A DNA stretch of 64,000 nt from assembly GCA_035384605.1 (NCBI GenBank), contig DAOOIV010000006.1, positions 62,001-126,000 of the forward strand, given 5' to 3'. The DNA comes from Phycisphaerae bacterium. Lineage in GTDB: Bacteria > Planctomycetota > Phycisphaerae > UBA1845 > PWPN01. The notes under the pieces were generated by a model that was not told where the DNA came from, searched no databases, and was given only the letters and a program-made list of their open reading frames with translations. The stretch's first letter is position 1. Each line of letters starts with the position of its first letter. This document shows, piece by piece, positions 48,128 to 55,312 of this stretch. A program made the position numbers and the translations under genes.

Positions 48128-48476
48128 TGTGAACATGGCCTCGCCGCCGGACCAGGCCGAGGAGCTGGTCGCCTTCTACACACAACTGGTGGGCCTGGAT
48201 CATCTGCTCGATGAGTCAGACGAACGTCGCCAGGTCTTCCGCGGGGATCGCCGACGAGGACCGCGCATCGTGGTGTGGCTGCGCAGTCCTTTGAGAGAAG
48301 AGGACCGCCGGCGAGTTCTCATCCAAGTTGCTTCCCTGCGCGATTACGTCGAGCGCCTCAGCGAGGAGCGGATCTTCTGGCAGGAGATTCGGGGTTGGGG
48401 CTATTATGATCGACGGGTGTATGTTTTCGACCCCGCAGGCAACTTGGTCGAGTTGGTGTGCTATCATCCGTTCTAA
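48096..48476 (+). CDS. Glyoxalase/VOC-superfamily small protein
   Basis: 126 residues from ATG 48096; ATG 48135 is an alternative. The VOC fold is indicated by AEELVAFYTQLVGL near the N-terminus and the closing VYVFDPAGNLVELVCYHPF, where the Glu is the usual metal ligand. The function is unknown. The TAA stop is the start of repeat copy 3. Confidence 0.75.
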   Translation: MRIPRILALTDVNMASPPDQAEELVAFYTQLVGLDHLLDESDERRQVFRGDRRRGPRIVVWLRSPLREEDRRRVLIQVASLRDYVERLSEERIFWQEIRGWGYYDRRVYVFDPAGNLVELVCYHPF

Positions 48477-48546
48477 GGCGGACCGTCTTTTTGCGGGCCG
48501 CAACCCAAGTGCTCTGCGATCCAGAAACATGCGCGCAAAACGCGCA
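48474..48546 (+). repeat. Dispersed repeat copy 3, beginning at a stop codon
   Basis: Starts TAAGGCGGACCGTCTTTTT with the TAA of the VOC gene. AAGGCG-GAC-CGTCTT folds with one G-U pair and is followed by the T-run, then TTGCG-GGC-CGCAA and the conserved GCTCTGCGATCCAGAAACAT block. Matches copies 1 and 2 for about 73 bases, then diverges. Confidence 0.88.
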
Positions 48547-48651
48547 CCAGCCGCGACGGAAGAGGCTAATGTAACATACTTACTGACAACAAGTTACGAG
48601 ATTGTGGCGCATACTGCAGCGGCGCAACAGGGGGCAGGATTACCCCACCGC

Positions 48652-48680
48652 TTGCAAAACGCGGCAGAATCATTTATATA
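48652..48680 (+). promoter_or_regulatory. Strong sigma70-like promoter for the coaE-rho leader
   Basis: TTGCAA (48652-48657), exactly 17 bases, TATATA (48675-48680). The transcript would begin near 48687, about 370 bases before coaE. Confidence 0.65.
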
Positions 48681-48686
48681 AGAGAT

Positions 48687-48880
48687 GACAACAGCCGAAC
48701 TTGCCGTTATACTGTGAGTACCTTGTTTGAGTTTTGGCGGCACTCCCGGGTGACGCAAGACTCGGGAGCAGCAGGTATCATCTCCATCACTCGTCGGTTT
48801 CCCTTTTGGACCGTAGGTGAGTACTACTCCTGACGAGGATGCTTGTTGCGAGAGGCCGCGCCCGTTGCGGGTTTTCCGTC
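48687..48880 (+). ncRNA. Candidate structured leader RNA upstream of coaE
   Basis: Three stems are visible. TACCT (48719)/AGGTA (48777) encloses a strong CTCCCGGGT-GACGCAAG-ACTCGGGAG hairpin (48743-48768). CTCGTC (48790-48795) pairs with GACGAG (48832-48837). CCCG-TTG-CGGG followed by TTTT (48861-48875) looks like a weak terminator. It matches no riboswitch I know. Confidence 0.4.
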
Positions 48881-49053
48881 AAGACCGTCAAACGGGATGC
48901 TGACGATGGAGGAACAACGGGGTCAATGGGGTGGTGAGAAGCTCAAGGACGGTGTCGGATCACGTGCCGTGTTATATGTGGGCACGAGGCCGACCGCCTG
49001 AAGATGTCTCTCCCAGCAGTGTTGGCATCATAGATCGAAGGGAACGACGGATT

Positions 49054-49659
49054 GTGAAGCCCGGCAAGCCGATCATCGGTCTTACCGGCGGCATAGGGTC
49101 GGGCAAGAGCACTGTGGCGGGGTTTCTTCGGGATCTGGGAGCCGGGGTGATCGACGCCGACCGGCTCTCTCATGAGGAGCTCGATTCGCCTGAGGTCCTC
49201 CGGCAAATCCGCCTGTGGTGGGGCGACGACGTGGTGACGCCCGACGGGCGTGCCGACCGCTCGGCAATCCGCCGAATCGTGAGTGCCGACGCGGGTCAAA
49301 GGAAACGACTGGAGGACCTGGTTCATCCGCGAATCGACCGGCGGCGGCGAGAGTTGGCGGAGCAATACCGGATCGATCCGTCCGTGCGGGCAATCGTCCT
49401 GGATGCTCCTCTGTTGCACGAGGTAGGCCTTGACCGGGAATGTGATTGCCTCGTTTTCGTGGATGCGGATCGGGCCGTCCGCCTGGATCGGGTCCGGAAG
49501 CGGGGCTGGGGCCCACAGGATCTGGAGCGATTCGAAGAATCGCAGTTGCCACTGGACACGAAAAGAGATCGTGCCGATTACAGGGTGGTCAACAACTCGG
49601 ACGTAGCCGACCTCCGCAGGCAGGTGGAAGAGGTTTTTTCCCGGATACTCGCCGGTTAG
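49054..49659 (+). CDS. coaE: Dephospho-CoA kinase
   Basis: 201 residues from GTG 49054 (AAGGGA upstream); the frame stays open upstream to 48931 but that part has no family character. Walker A GLTGGIGSGKST is at the N-terminus, with DADRLSHEEL and the lid region RVRKRGW further on. It phosphorylates dephospho-CoA in the final CoA step. It is followed 120 bases later by rho, a pairing common in this phylum. Confidence 0.93.
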   Translation: MKPGKPIIGLTGGIGSGKSTVAGFLRDLGAGVIDADRLSHEELDSPEVLRQIRLWWGDDVVTPDGRADRSAIRRIVSADAGQRKRLEDLVHPRIDRRRRELAEQYRIDPSVRAIVLDAPLLHEVGLDRECDCLVFVDADRAVRLDRVRKRGWGPQDLERFEESQLPLDTKRDRADYRVVNNSDVADLRRQVEEVFSRILAG

Positions 49660-49780
49660 CAGACCCCGCACTCCAAACCATAGCGGTTTCCGGGTGTGAT
49701 GCCGGTACGACAGCTTGAACTTGAAATGACTTTTGCAGGGGTGAGTACCCTAGCCAGTAAGTAGCAGGAGGAATGCCAGT

Positions 49781-51316
49781 ATGGCGAGAGCCAGCGACAA
49801 GCCGAGAAGTTCGGCCAACCGCAACGGCGGACGCCGTAGAACCGTAAAGGACGACCCGCCGGTAGCGGCGGCCCCGGAAAAAGACGAGGAGGTCTTGTTT
49901 GGGGCCGACATCGACGACACCTCCTCCGAGGACTCGTCTCAGGATACCGTCGCAGCCGAGGAGCCGATTCCCACCACCAGCACTATCGACGCCGAGACAC
50001 ACGCCAAGTACGAGGAGGTCAAGCGGGGCGAACTGCACATCAGAGACCTCCAGAAGCTCAGCGTGGACGCCCTGCATGAAATCGCCAGGCAGGAAGGCCT
50101 CTCGGAGTATACAGGTCTGACCAAGTCGGAATTGATCTTCCGCATCCTCAAGGAGCGGATCCGCCAGAACGGCCTGATGTACGGCGAGGGCGTGCTTGAA
50201 ATCCTGCCCGACGGCTTCGGTTTCCTCCGCAACCCCGAGTACAACTACCTTCCCTGCCCGGACGACATTTATGTCAGCCCGTCGCAGATCAGACGCTTCG
50301 GCCTGCGTACCGGGCACATCGTGGCCGGCCAGATCCGCCCGCCCAAGGAGTCGGAGCGGTATTTCGCCCTGCTTCGTGTCGAGGCGATCAACCTTGAGGA
50401 TCCCGATCGCGTCACCGAGAAAACCAATTTCGAGGACCTGACCCCCCTGCACCCCGGCCCCAAGGATCCGAAGACCGCCAGGCTCGGCGTGGATGGTCGT
50501 CTGCGCTTCGAGACCACGCCGGACGAAATCAACATGCGCGTCGTCGATCTGGTGACGCCGATCGGCAAGGGCCAGCGTATGCTGATCGTGGCCCCGCCGC
50601 GCACCGGCAAAACCGTCCTTATGCAAAAGATGGCCAACGCCATCGCCGCCAACCACCCCGAGTGCTATGTGATCATCCTGCTGATCGACGAGCGCCCCGA
50701 GGAAGTGACCGAAATGCAGCGGGCGACCAAGGCCGAGGTGATCTCCTCGACCTTCGATGAGCCTGCCAGCCGGCACGTGCAGGTGGCCGAGATGGTCATC
50801 GAGAAGGCCAAGCGCATGGTCGAATACGGTCATGACGTCGTGATCCTGCTCGACTCGATCACCCGCCTGGCCCGGGCTTACAACACCGAAGTCCCGCACT
50901 CCGGCAAGATCCTGACCGGCGGTGTCGACGCCAACGCCCTGCAGAAGCCCAAGCGGTTTTTCGGCGCTGCCCGTAACATCGAGGAAGGCGGTTCGCTGAC
51001 CATCATCGGTACCGCCCTGGTCGATACCGGCAGCAAGATGGATGAAGTGATCTTCGAGGAGTTCAAGGGCACCGGCAACAGCGAGTTGCATCTGGACCGC
51101 CGCCTCGTTGATCGCCGCACCTGGCCGGCCATCGACATCAATGCCAGCGGCACCCGCAAGGAAGAACTGCTGCTCGATCCGAACGAGCTCGAATTGGTCT
51201 ACAAGCTTCGCCGCGTCTTGAGCGACATGAACGTGGTCGAGGCCATGGAACTGCTCCGCAGCCGCCTGCTGAAGGTCCGGACCAACGCGGAATTCCTCAT
51301 GACCATGAACTTCTGA
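49781..51316 (+). CDS. rho: Transcription termination factor Rho
   Basis: 511 residues; AGGAGG 8-9 bases before ATG. An N-terminal extension of about 85 residues is basic then strongly acidic. It precedes the Rho N-domain (LHIRDLQKLSVDALHEIAR), the cold-shock-like RNA-binding fold (GVLEILPDGFGFLR) and the ATPase with Walker A APPRTGKT (residues 271-278; PPKAGKT in E. coli), LIDERPEEVTEM and the R-loop GGVDANALQKPKRFFGAAR. It is the hexameric helicase that terminates transcription. The upstream 120 bases contain a GGGT-GAGT-ACCC stem. Confidence 0.97.
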   Translation: MARASDKPRSSANRNGGRRRTVKDDPPVAAAPEKDEEVLFGADIDDTSSEDSSQDTVAAEEPIPTTSTIDAETHAKYEEVKRGELHIRDLQKLSVDALHEIARQEGLSEYTGLTKSELIFRILKERIRQNGLMYGEGVLEILPDGFGFLRNPEYNYLPCPDDIYVSPSQIRRFGLRTGHIVAGQIRPPKESERYFALLRVEAINLEDPDRVTEKTNFEDLTPLHPGPKDPKTARLGVDGRLRFETTPDEINMRVVDLVTPIGKGQRMLIVAPPRTGKTVLMQKMANAIAANHPECYVIILLIDERPEEVTEMQRATKAEVISSTFDEPASRHVQVAEMVIEKAKRMVEYGHDVVILLDSITRLARAYNTEVPHSGKILTGGVDANALQKPKRFFGAARNIEEGGSLTIIGTALVDTGSKMDEVIFEEFKGTGNSELHLDRRLVDRRTWPAIDINASGTRKEELLLDPNELELVYKLRRVLSDMNVVEAMELLRSRLLKVRTNAEFLMTMNF

Positions 51317-51340
51317 CGCCAATATGACTTCACACGAGAA

Positions 51341-51370
51341 AGAGGATGGGACCCGCGCGGGTCTACCTCT
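51341..51370 (+). terminator. Hairpin after rho (no T-tract)
   Basis: AGAGG-atgg-GACCC-GCGC-GGGTC-ta-CCTCT is a double-stem hairpin 25 bases after the rho stop. There is no following T-run, so it may be an mRNA 3' stabiliser rather than an intrinsic terminator. Confidence 0.4.
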
Positions 51371-51504
51371 GCGCAGGTTGCACTGATTGCCTGTCTGGCA
51401 ACGGCTTGCGCATGCGACTGCCGATGCGTTGCAGACCCAGAACGTGCCATCGCGGTCCGGGTTGATTCTCCCACCCATCGCCTGTCCGGCGAATGAATCA
51501 GTTG

Positions 51505-51559
51505 TTGAGCATTCGATGCGCGGGCAGCAAGCTTTATCGTGATTCGACGCGATGCTCAA
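51505..51559. terminator. Inverted repeat between convergent genes
   Basis: TTGAGCAT (51505-51512) and ATGCTCAA (51552-51559) are perfect 8-base arms around the stop of the minus-strand Gfo/Idh gene. It could act bidirectionally. Confidence 0.3.
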
Positions 51560-52938
51560 ATCACCCAGGGCGCTCGCATGGGCCGGGAACGAAAGCCGTT
51601 CGCGTCCGCATCGGCGAACTCTTTCCGGGCCGGGTCGTATTTCATGTCCCGCTTGAGCCACATGCAGATATTCGCGGCATGCACCGTGGCCATCGAGTGA
51701 TACATGACCTCGGCGTTGGCCACCGTCGGTTTTCGCGATCGGACGCAATCAAGGAAGTTCCGTGCGTGGTTCATGGGGCGGCCGGTCCGCTCCATGTACT
51801 CCTTCACGATCTTGTCGAAGTCCGCGAGCATGGCCGGGTTGGACACTTCTGGCTGCTTATCTCTGTCCGCTGCAGAGACCCAGCCCTCGGAGCCCTCGAA
51901 CCGCATGCCGCACGACCCTTTCCACCAGCCCTCGCGGTGCAGAATCATCTTCACGCCGTTGGCAAACCTGGTGACCATGCCGTCGCCGGTGGAGTTCTTC
52001 ACATATTGATATTCCACCGGCGAGGTGTCGAGCAGGTTAAGACCGGCCTGGGCTTGGGCAAACGTATGGGCGCCCCACTCGCCGATGCAACTGGTGTGGA
52101 AGTCATAATGACCTCGCCAGCCGCCGCGTGTGTACGTCGAGTTGAACGGCCGCCATGGGCACGGGCCAAGCCATAAATCCCAGTCGATTTCCTCCTTGGG
52201 CGGCAGCGGCTCCGGCGGCAGCCAGTCGTGCGTCAATTCAGCCGCGTCCCAAGGGGCGATGTGCGCCCGGGCGGTATGAACCTCTCCCAGTCGGCCGCTG
52301 CGGGCCATCTCGATGCAGAACACGAAGTTGGCTTCGCTGAGCCGCTGCGTGCCGGTTTGATAGATGCGCCCGTGCTTCTTCGCGGCGTCCACCACCGCCT
52401 GTCCTTCCGCAATAGTCATGCACGAGGGTTTCTCGCTGTAAACGTCCTTGCCGGCACGCATGGCCATCACCGTGGCCGGCGCGTGCCATCGATCACCCGT
52501 GGCGATGATCAAAGCGTCAATGTCGGTGCGCGTGGCTAGGAATTCCCGCATGTCCGCGTAGACGGCACAATCGTTGTTTCCGTAGTGAGCGTCCACGAGC
52601 TTCTTGACCGCTTCGCGCCGCGACTTCTGAGCGTCGCACACGGCCACGAACTGTACATCCTTCTCCGGCAGCATCCACTTGACGATGTGCGTTCCCCGTC
52701 CGCCGATGCCCAGGCCGCCGAGCACGATCTTCTCGCTCGGTGGAATCGCACCATTCCGGCCCAGCACCGACGCCGGCACGATATACGGCGCCGCCAGCAC
52801 ACCCGCGCCGCCGGCAAGAACCGTGCGCTTCAACACCTGTCGCCGGCTAAGCGCGGCTTGAGCGGATCCGGAAGAGAACTTGCGTGATTGCCCCAGCTTC
52901 TGATCGCTGCCGTTCTGAGTTGAATGTTGTGAGGACAT
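51556..52938 (-). CDS. Tat-exported Gfo/Idh/MocA family oxidoreductase 2
   Basis: 460 residues from ATG 52938. Twin-arginine signal LSRRQVLKRTVLAGGAGVLAA is at residues about 30-50, followed by the Rossmann GGLGIGGRG, family motif SEKPSC, and a C-terminal domain with WRGHYDFHTSCIGEWGAH. It is a sugar-type NAD(P) oxidoreductase or glycosidase exported folded. The promoter (-10 at 52946-52951) ends 7 bases before the ATG, so the mRNA is probably leaderless. Confidence 0.92.
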   Translation of the reverse strand: MSSQHSTQNGSDQKLGQSRKFSSGSAQAALSRRQVLKRTVLAGGAGVLAAPYIVPASVLGRNGAIPPSEKIVLGGLGIGGRGTHIVKWMLPEKDVQFVAVCDAQKSRREAVKKLVDAHYGNNDCAVYADMREFLATRTDIDALIIATGDRWHAPATVMAMRAGKDVYSEKPSCMTIAEGQAVVDAAKKHGRIYQTGTQRLSEANFVFCIEMARSGRLGEVHTARAHIAPWDAAELTHDWLPPEPLPPKEEIDWDLWLGPCPWRPFNSTYTRGGWRGHYDFHTSCIGEWGAHTFAQAQAGLNLLDTSPVEYQYVKNSTGDGMVTRFANGVKMILHREGWWKGSCGMRFEGSEGWVSAADRDKQPEVSNPAMLADFDKIVKEYMERTGRPMNHARNFLDCVRSRKPTVANAEVMYHSMATVHAANICMWLKRDMKYDPARKEFADADANGFRSRPMRAPWVI

Positions 52939-52945
52939 ATGGACG

Positions 52946-52973
52946 ATTATACGTCCCCGCCAACAAACCGCAA
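52946..52973 (-). promoter_or_regulatory. Sigma70-like promoter, leaderless geometry
   Basis: On the minus strand TTGCGG (52973-52968), 16 bases, TATAAT (52951-52946), 7 bases, then ATG at 52938. The expected start site coincides with the ATG, and no Shine-Dalgarno sequence is present. Confidence 0.6.
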
Positions 52974-53189
52974 GCATGTTAGTCAAAACTCCTACCGGCC
53001 GGAGGAGAGGGGAGTGGGTACGAGTTGGTGTCAGCCAAAGCGGCCTTACCACGAGTGATCGCGGCCTCACAGCCGCCGCATTGCACATGAATCCCGCTAT
53101 CAGGTTTCCCGTCCGCACGGGTTTGACGACGATCTTCCAGGCTGGATTTCGATGTGTCGATCTGCTAGAGAGGGGTGGGGGGGGTTGCT

Positions 53190-53606
53190 ATGGCCACACT
53201 GACACTGGAAATGCCTGAAGACGTTTTTGCCGCCATGCGAAGCTCACCCGAGGAGTTCGCCCGCGAGATGCGTCTGGCAGCAGCGATCTTCTGGTACGCC
53301 CGCGGAGATGTCTCTCAGGAAGAAGGAGCCCGCATTGCCGGTCTGGATCGGACCGATTTCATCTTGGCTCTGGCCCGGGAGAAGGTTGACGTGATCCATG
53401 TCGATGTGGAGGAGCTGAAGAACGTAATACACGGACCACAAGAGGGCGCTCAGGCTGAATCTCATGTCGGCGACCCTTCACAGGCCGTTCATGGCCATCG
53501 AAGGCGAGAGTCGCCGCACGAGGGATTTCCTACTCGATCTCGATCTTCGCCCAGTAAGCCGCCTCGTAGGACCATCCGTTCGCCTCGTTGGTCAGTTGCA
53601 GTGTGA
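53190..53606 (+). CDS. UPF0175-family antitoxin-like protein with aberrant C-terminus
   Basis: 138 residues from ATG 53190 with G-rich upstream sequence (GGGGTGGGGGGGG). Residues 1-82 match UPF0175: MATLTLEMPEDVFAAM, AREMRLAAAIFWYARGDVS and ARIAGLDRTDFILALA. Normal members stop near residue 85-95; here the frame reads on through a low-complexity tail that overlaps the convergent ARH gene by 77 bases. UPF0175 proteins are antitoxins for DUF3368 PIN-like toxins, but no toxin gene is adjacent. It is probably a remnant or solitary regulator. Confidence 0.75.
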   Translation: MATLTLEMPEDVFAAMRSSPEEFAREMRLAAAIFWYARGDVSQEEGARIAGLDRTDFILALAREKVDVIHVDVEELKNVIHGPQEGAQAESHVGDPSQAVHGHRRRESPHEGFPTRSRSSPSKPPRRTIRSPRWSVAV

Positions 53607-55212
53607 TGATCTGGCCGGCGTACTCGGACAGGTCCACGTCGATACTTGTCCAGCCGTCGGGCGCGGTCTCCTTGCCGATCACTTTGTGAACCAGTTGGCG
53701 GTCGGCCGAGACTCTCAGAACCCAATCCCCCTGGGGATGGTGCCCCACCACCAGGTGCAGCGTGGTCTTCTTGCCGGGCGGAATGTCCACCCTCCGCCCC
53801 AGAACGCAAGGCATGCTTTCGCTCAGCGGATGAGTCACCAGAACGTTCTTCTTCCCTAGCTCGTCGCGAATTCCCGGCGACATGTCCGCGCCGCAGTCCC
53901 TGGCCATCCAGCCGGGGGCGAACTTCGCGAGCGCCTCGCTGAGGTCCACCCGCGCGCTCTCGCGAGGCTTCTCCGCCGGCGGCTTGATCTGAGCCATCTC
54001 CTCCGGCGTGAACCTGCCGCCCGCTATGGGCCCGGGTTCCCAGCACTGCTCCAGCTTGCTGGGCACGGGCTCGGCGATCGGCAGGACGAATACCTCCTCG
54101 CCGCCGGCGTTCTTCTCGATCTTGCCGCCGGCCTTCAGCACGGCCTGCCGGGCGACCTTCTCGCAGGCGTCGATCAACTTCGGGAAGTTGTAGCTCGTGT
54201 GGCTCCAGTACTGCTCCTCGTCGAGTTTCTCTTTGAAGCGGCCAGGGATTCTCGAAAACCCAAGGGTCGTGAAAAGCACCCCGGCGGCGCTCGACGGGTT
54301 GCAGTCTGAGTCCTGCCCGCACCGCGTGGAGATGATAATCGACTGATCCAGGTCGCCTTTGCCGTAGAGCAGCCCCACGACGATGTAGGCCCCGTTGATC
54401 TTGGCGTCGATGTTGAAGTCTCCCTTGTCGCAGGAAGCCCTGCGGTAGGCCGGGTTCTTGTGGTACTTCTCGTTGATCCGGTGCCAGGTCGCTTCCCAGT
54501 CATCCGGCTTTTCTCTGTACCAGGCGAGCACGTCGCGGACGCATTCGGCGTATTGGCTGCCCTGCGGAATGCAGCGCAGACCGGCCTCGACAAGCTTGAT
54601 CGGATCCTTCTCGAAGAACGCCTCAGCGTACATTCCGCCGACGAACTGCCCGCCATACAGCCCGTCGCCGTAATTCATGAGCCGTCCGAACTTCTCGCCC
54701 AGCGCGATGACGGTATTGGGCAGGCCGGGCGAGACCAGGCCCGCAAAATCGGCCTCGATCTGATAGTCGATGTCGTCGGCGTGCTTGTTGAACTGCGGAT
54801 GACCGGAGTCGGGCGGGGCAATGCCTTGGCGCAGAGCGTCGCGTCCGGCCTTGTTCGCATGCCAGAGTTTATAACCGCTGTTGGCAAAATCGATGCCCGC
54901 CTGCCGGATCGACACGTCGAGCCCATGAACCTCCAGCGTGCGCAGAAAGGTCATATCGACGTAGAGGTCATCCTGCTGGAAGCTGCCGTTGATCGTTTCC
55001 GGCACCCACTTGGGCATCTTGTCGGCGGGGATGATAACACCTTTCCATTTGAACTCGGTCGGCGCCCCCCATGCGACGCCGGCCATCTGGCCGAGCCAGC
55101 CGGCCTTCATCTTGTCGCGGTATTCCTTGACCGGCAGTCGGCGGACGTCCGCGGCCTGCACCACAGCAACAACGGATGCGACGACCAGCAGAATGATGAC
55201 CAGGCGTCTCAT
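53530..55212 (-). CDS. Exported ADP-ribosylglycohydrolase-family protein with C-terminal beta domain
   Basis: 560 residues from ATG 55212, with AGGAGG 5 bases upstream. The signal peptide is MRRLVIILLVVASVVAVVQA. The ARH domain shows GWLGQMAGVAWGAPTEF, then QQDDLYVDMTFLRTLE in place of the usual DDT site, and STRCGQDSDCNPSSAAGVL in place of GGDTDTN. The acidic residues are mostly kept. The last 150 residues form a beta-sandwich-like domain ending WSYEAAYWAKIEIE. Its location outside the cytoplasm makes ADP-ribose an unlikely substrate. Confidence 0.85.
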   Translation of the reverse strand: MRRLVIILLVVASVVAVVQAADVRRLPVKEYRDKMKAGWLGQMAGVAWGAPTEFKWKGVIIPADKMPKWVPETINGSFQQDDLYVDMTFLRTLEVHGLDVSIRQAGIDFANSGYKLWHANKAGRDALRQGIAPPDSGHPQFNKHADDIDYQIEADFAGLVSPGLPNTVIALGEKFGRLMNYGDGLYGGQFVGGMYAEAFFEKDPIKLVEAGLRCIPQGSQYAECVRDVLAWYREKPDDWEATWHRINEKYHKNPAYRRASCDKGDFNIDAKINGAYIVVGLLYGKGDLDQSIIISTRCGQDSDCNPSSAAGVLFTTLGFSRIPGRFKEKLDEEQYWSHTSYNFPKLIDACEKVARQAVLKAGGKIEKNAGGEEVFVLPIAEPVPSKLEQCWEPGPIAGGRFTPEEMAQIKPPAEKPRESARVDLSEALAKFAPGWMARDCGADMSPGIRDELGKKNVLVTHPLSESMPCVLGRRVDIPPGKKTTLHLVVGHHPQGDWVLRVSADRQLVHKVIGKETAPDGWTSIDVDLSEYAGQIITLQLTNEANGWSYEAAYWAKIEIE

Positions 55213-55312
55213 GGAGTCCTCCTCGTAACTGATTCTCAGGTCCAAGTGTATCGCGGTCCTTGGCCCGCTGCGGACCGCCTTGCAGCCGCTGACCAAGGCT
55301 CCACCCGTTTTG

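Noticed and set aside
48719..48777. Possible c-di-GMP (GEMM) riboswitch because of the GACGCAA loop
   Set aside because: The other conserved GEMM blocks and their order are absent.
49589..51748. Long minus-strand open frame (about 719 codons) opposite coaE end, rho and beyond
   Set aside because: Antisense to rho, no motifs, and its composition mirrors the codon pattern of rho.
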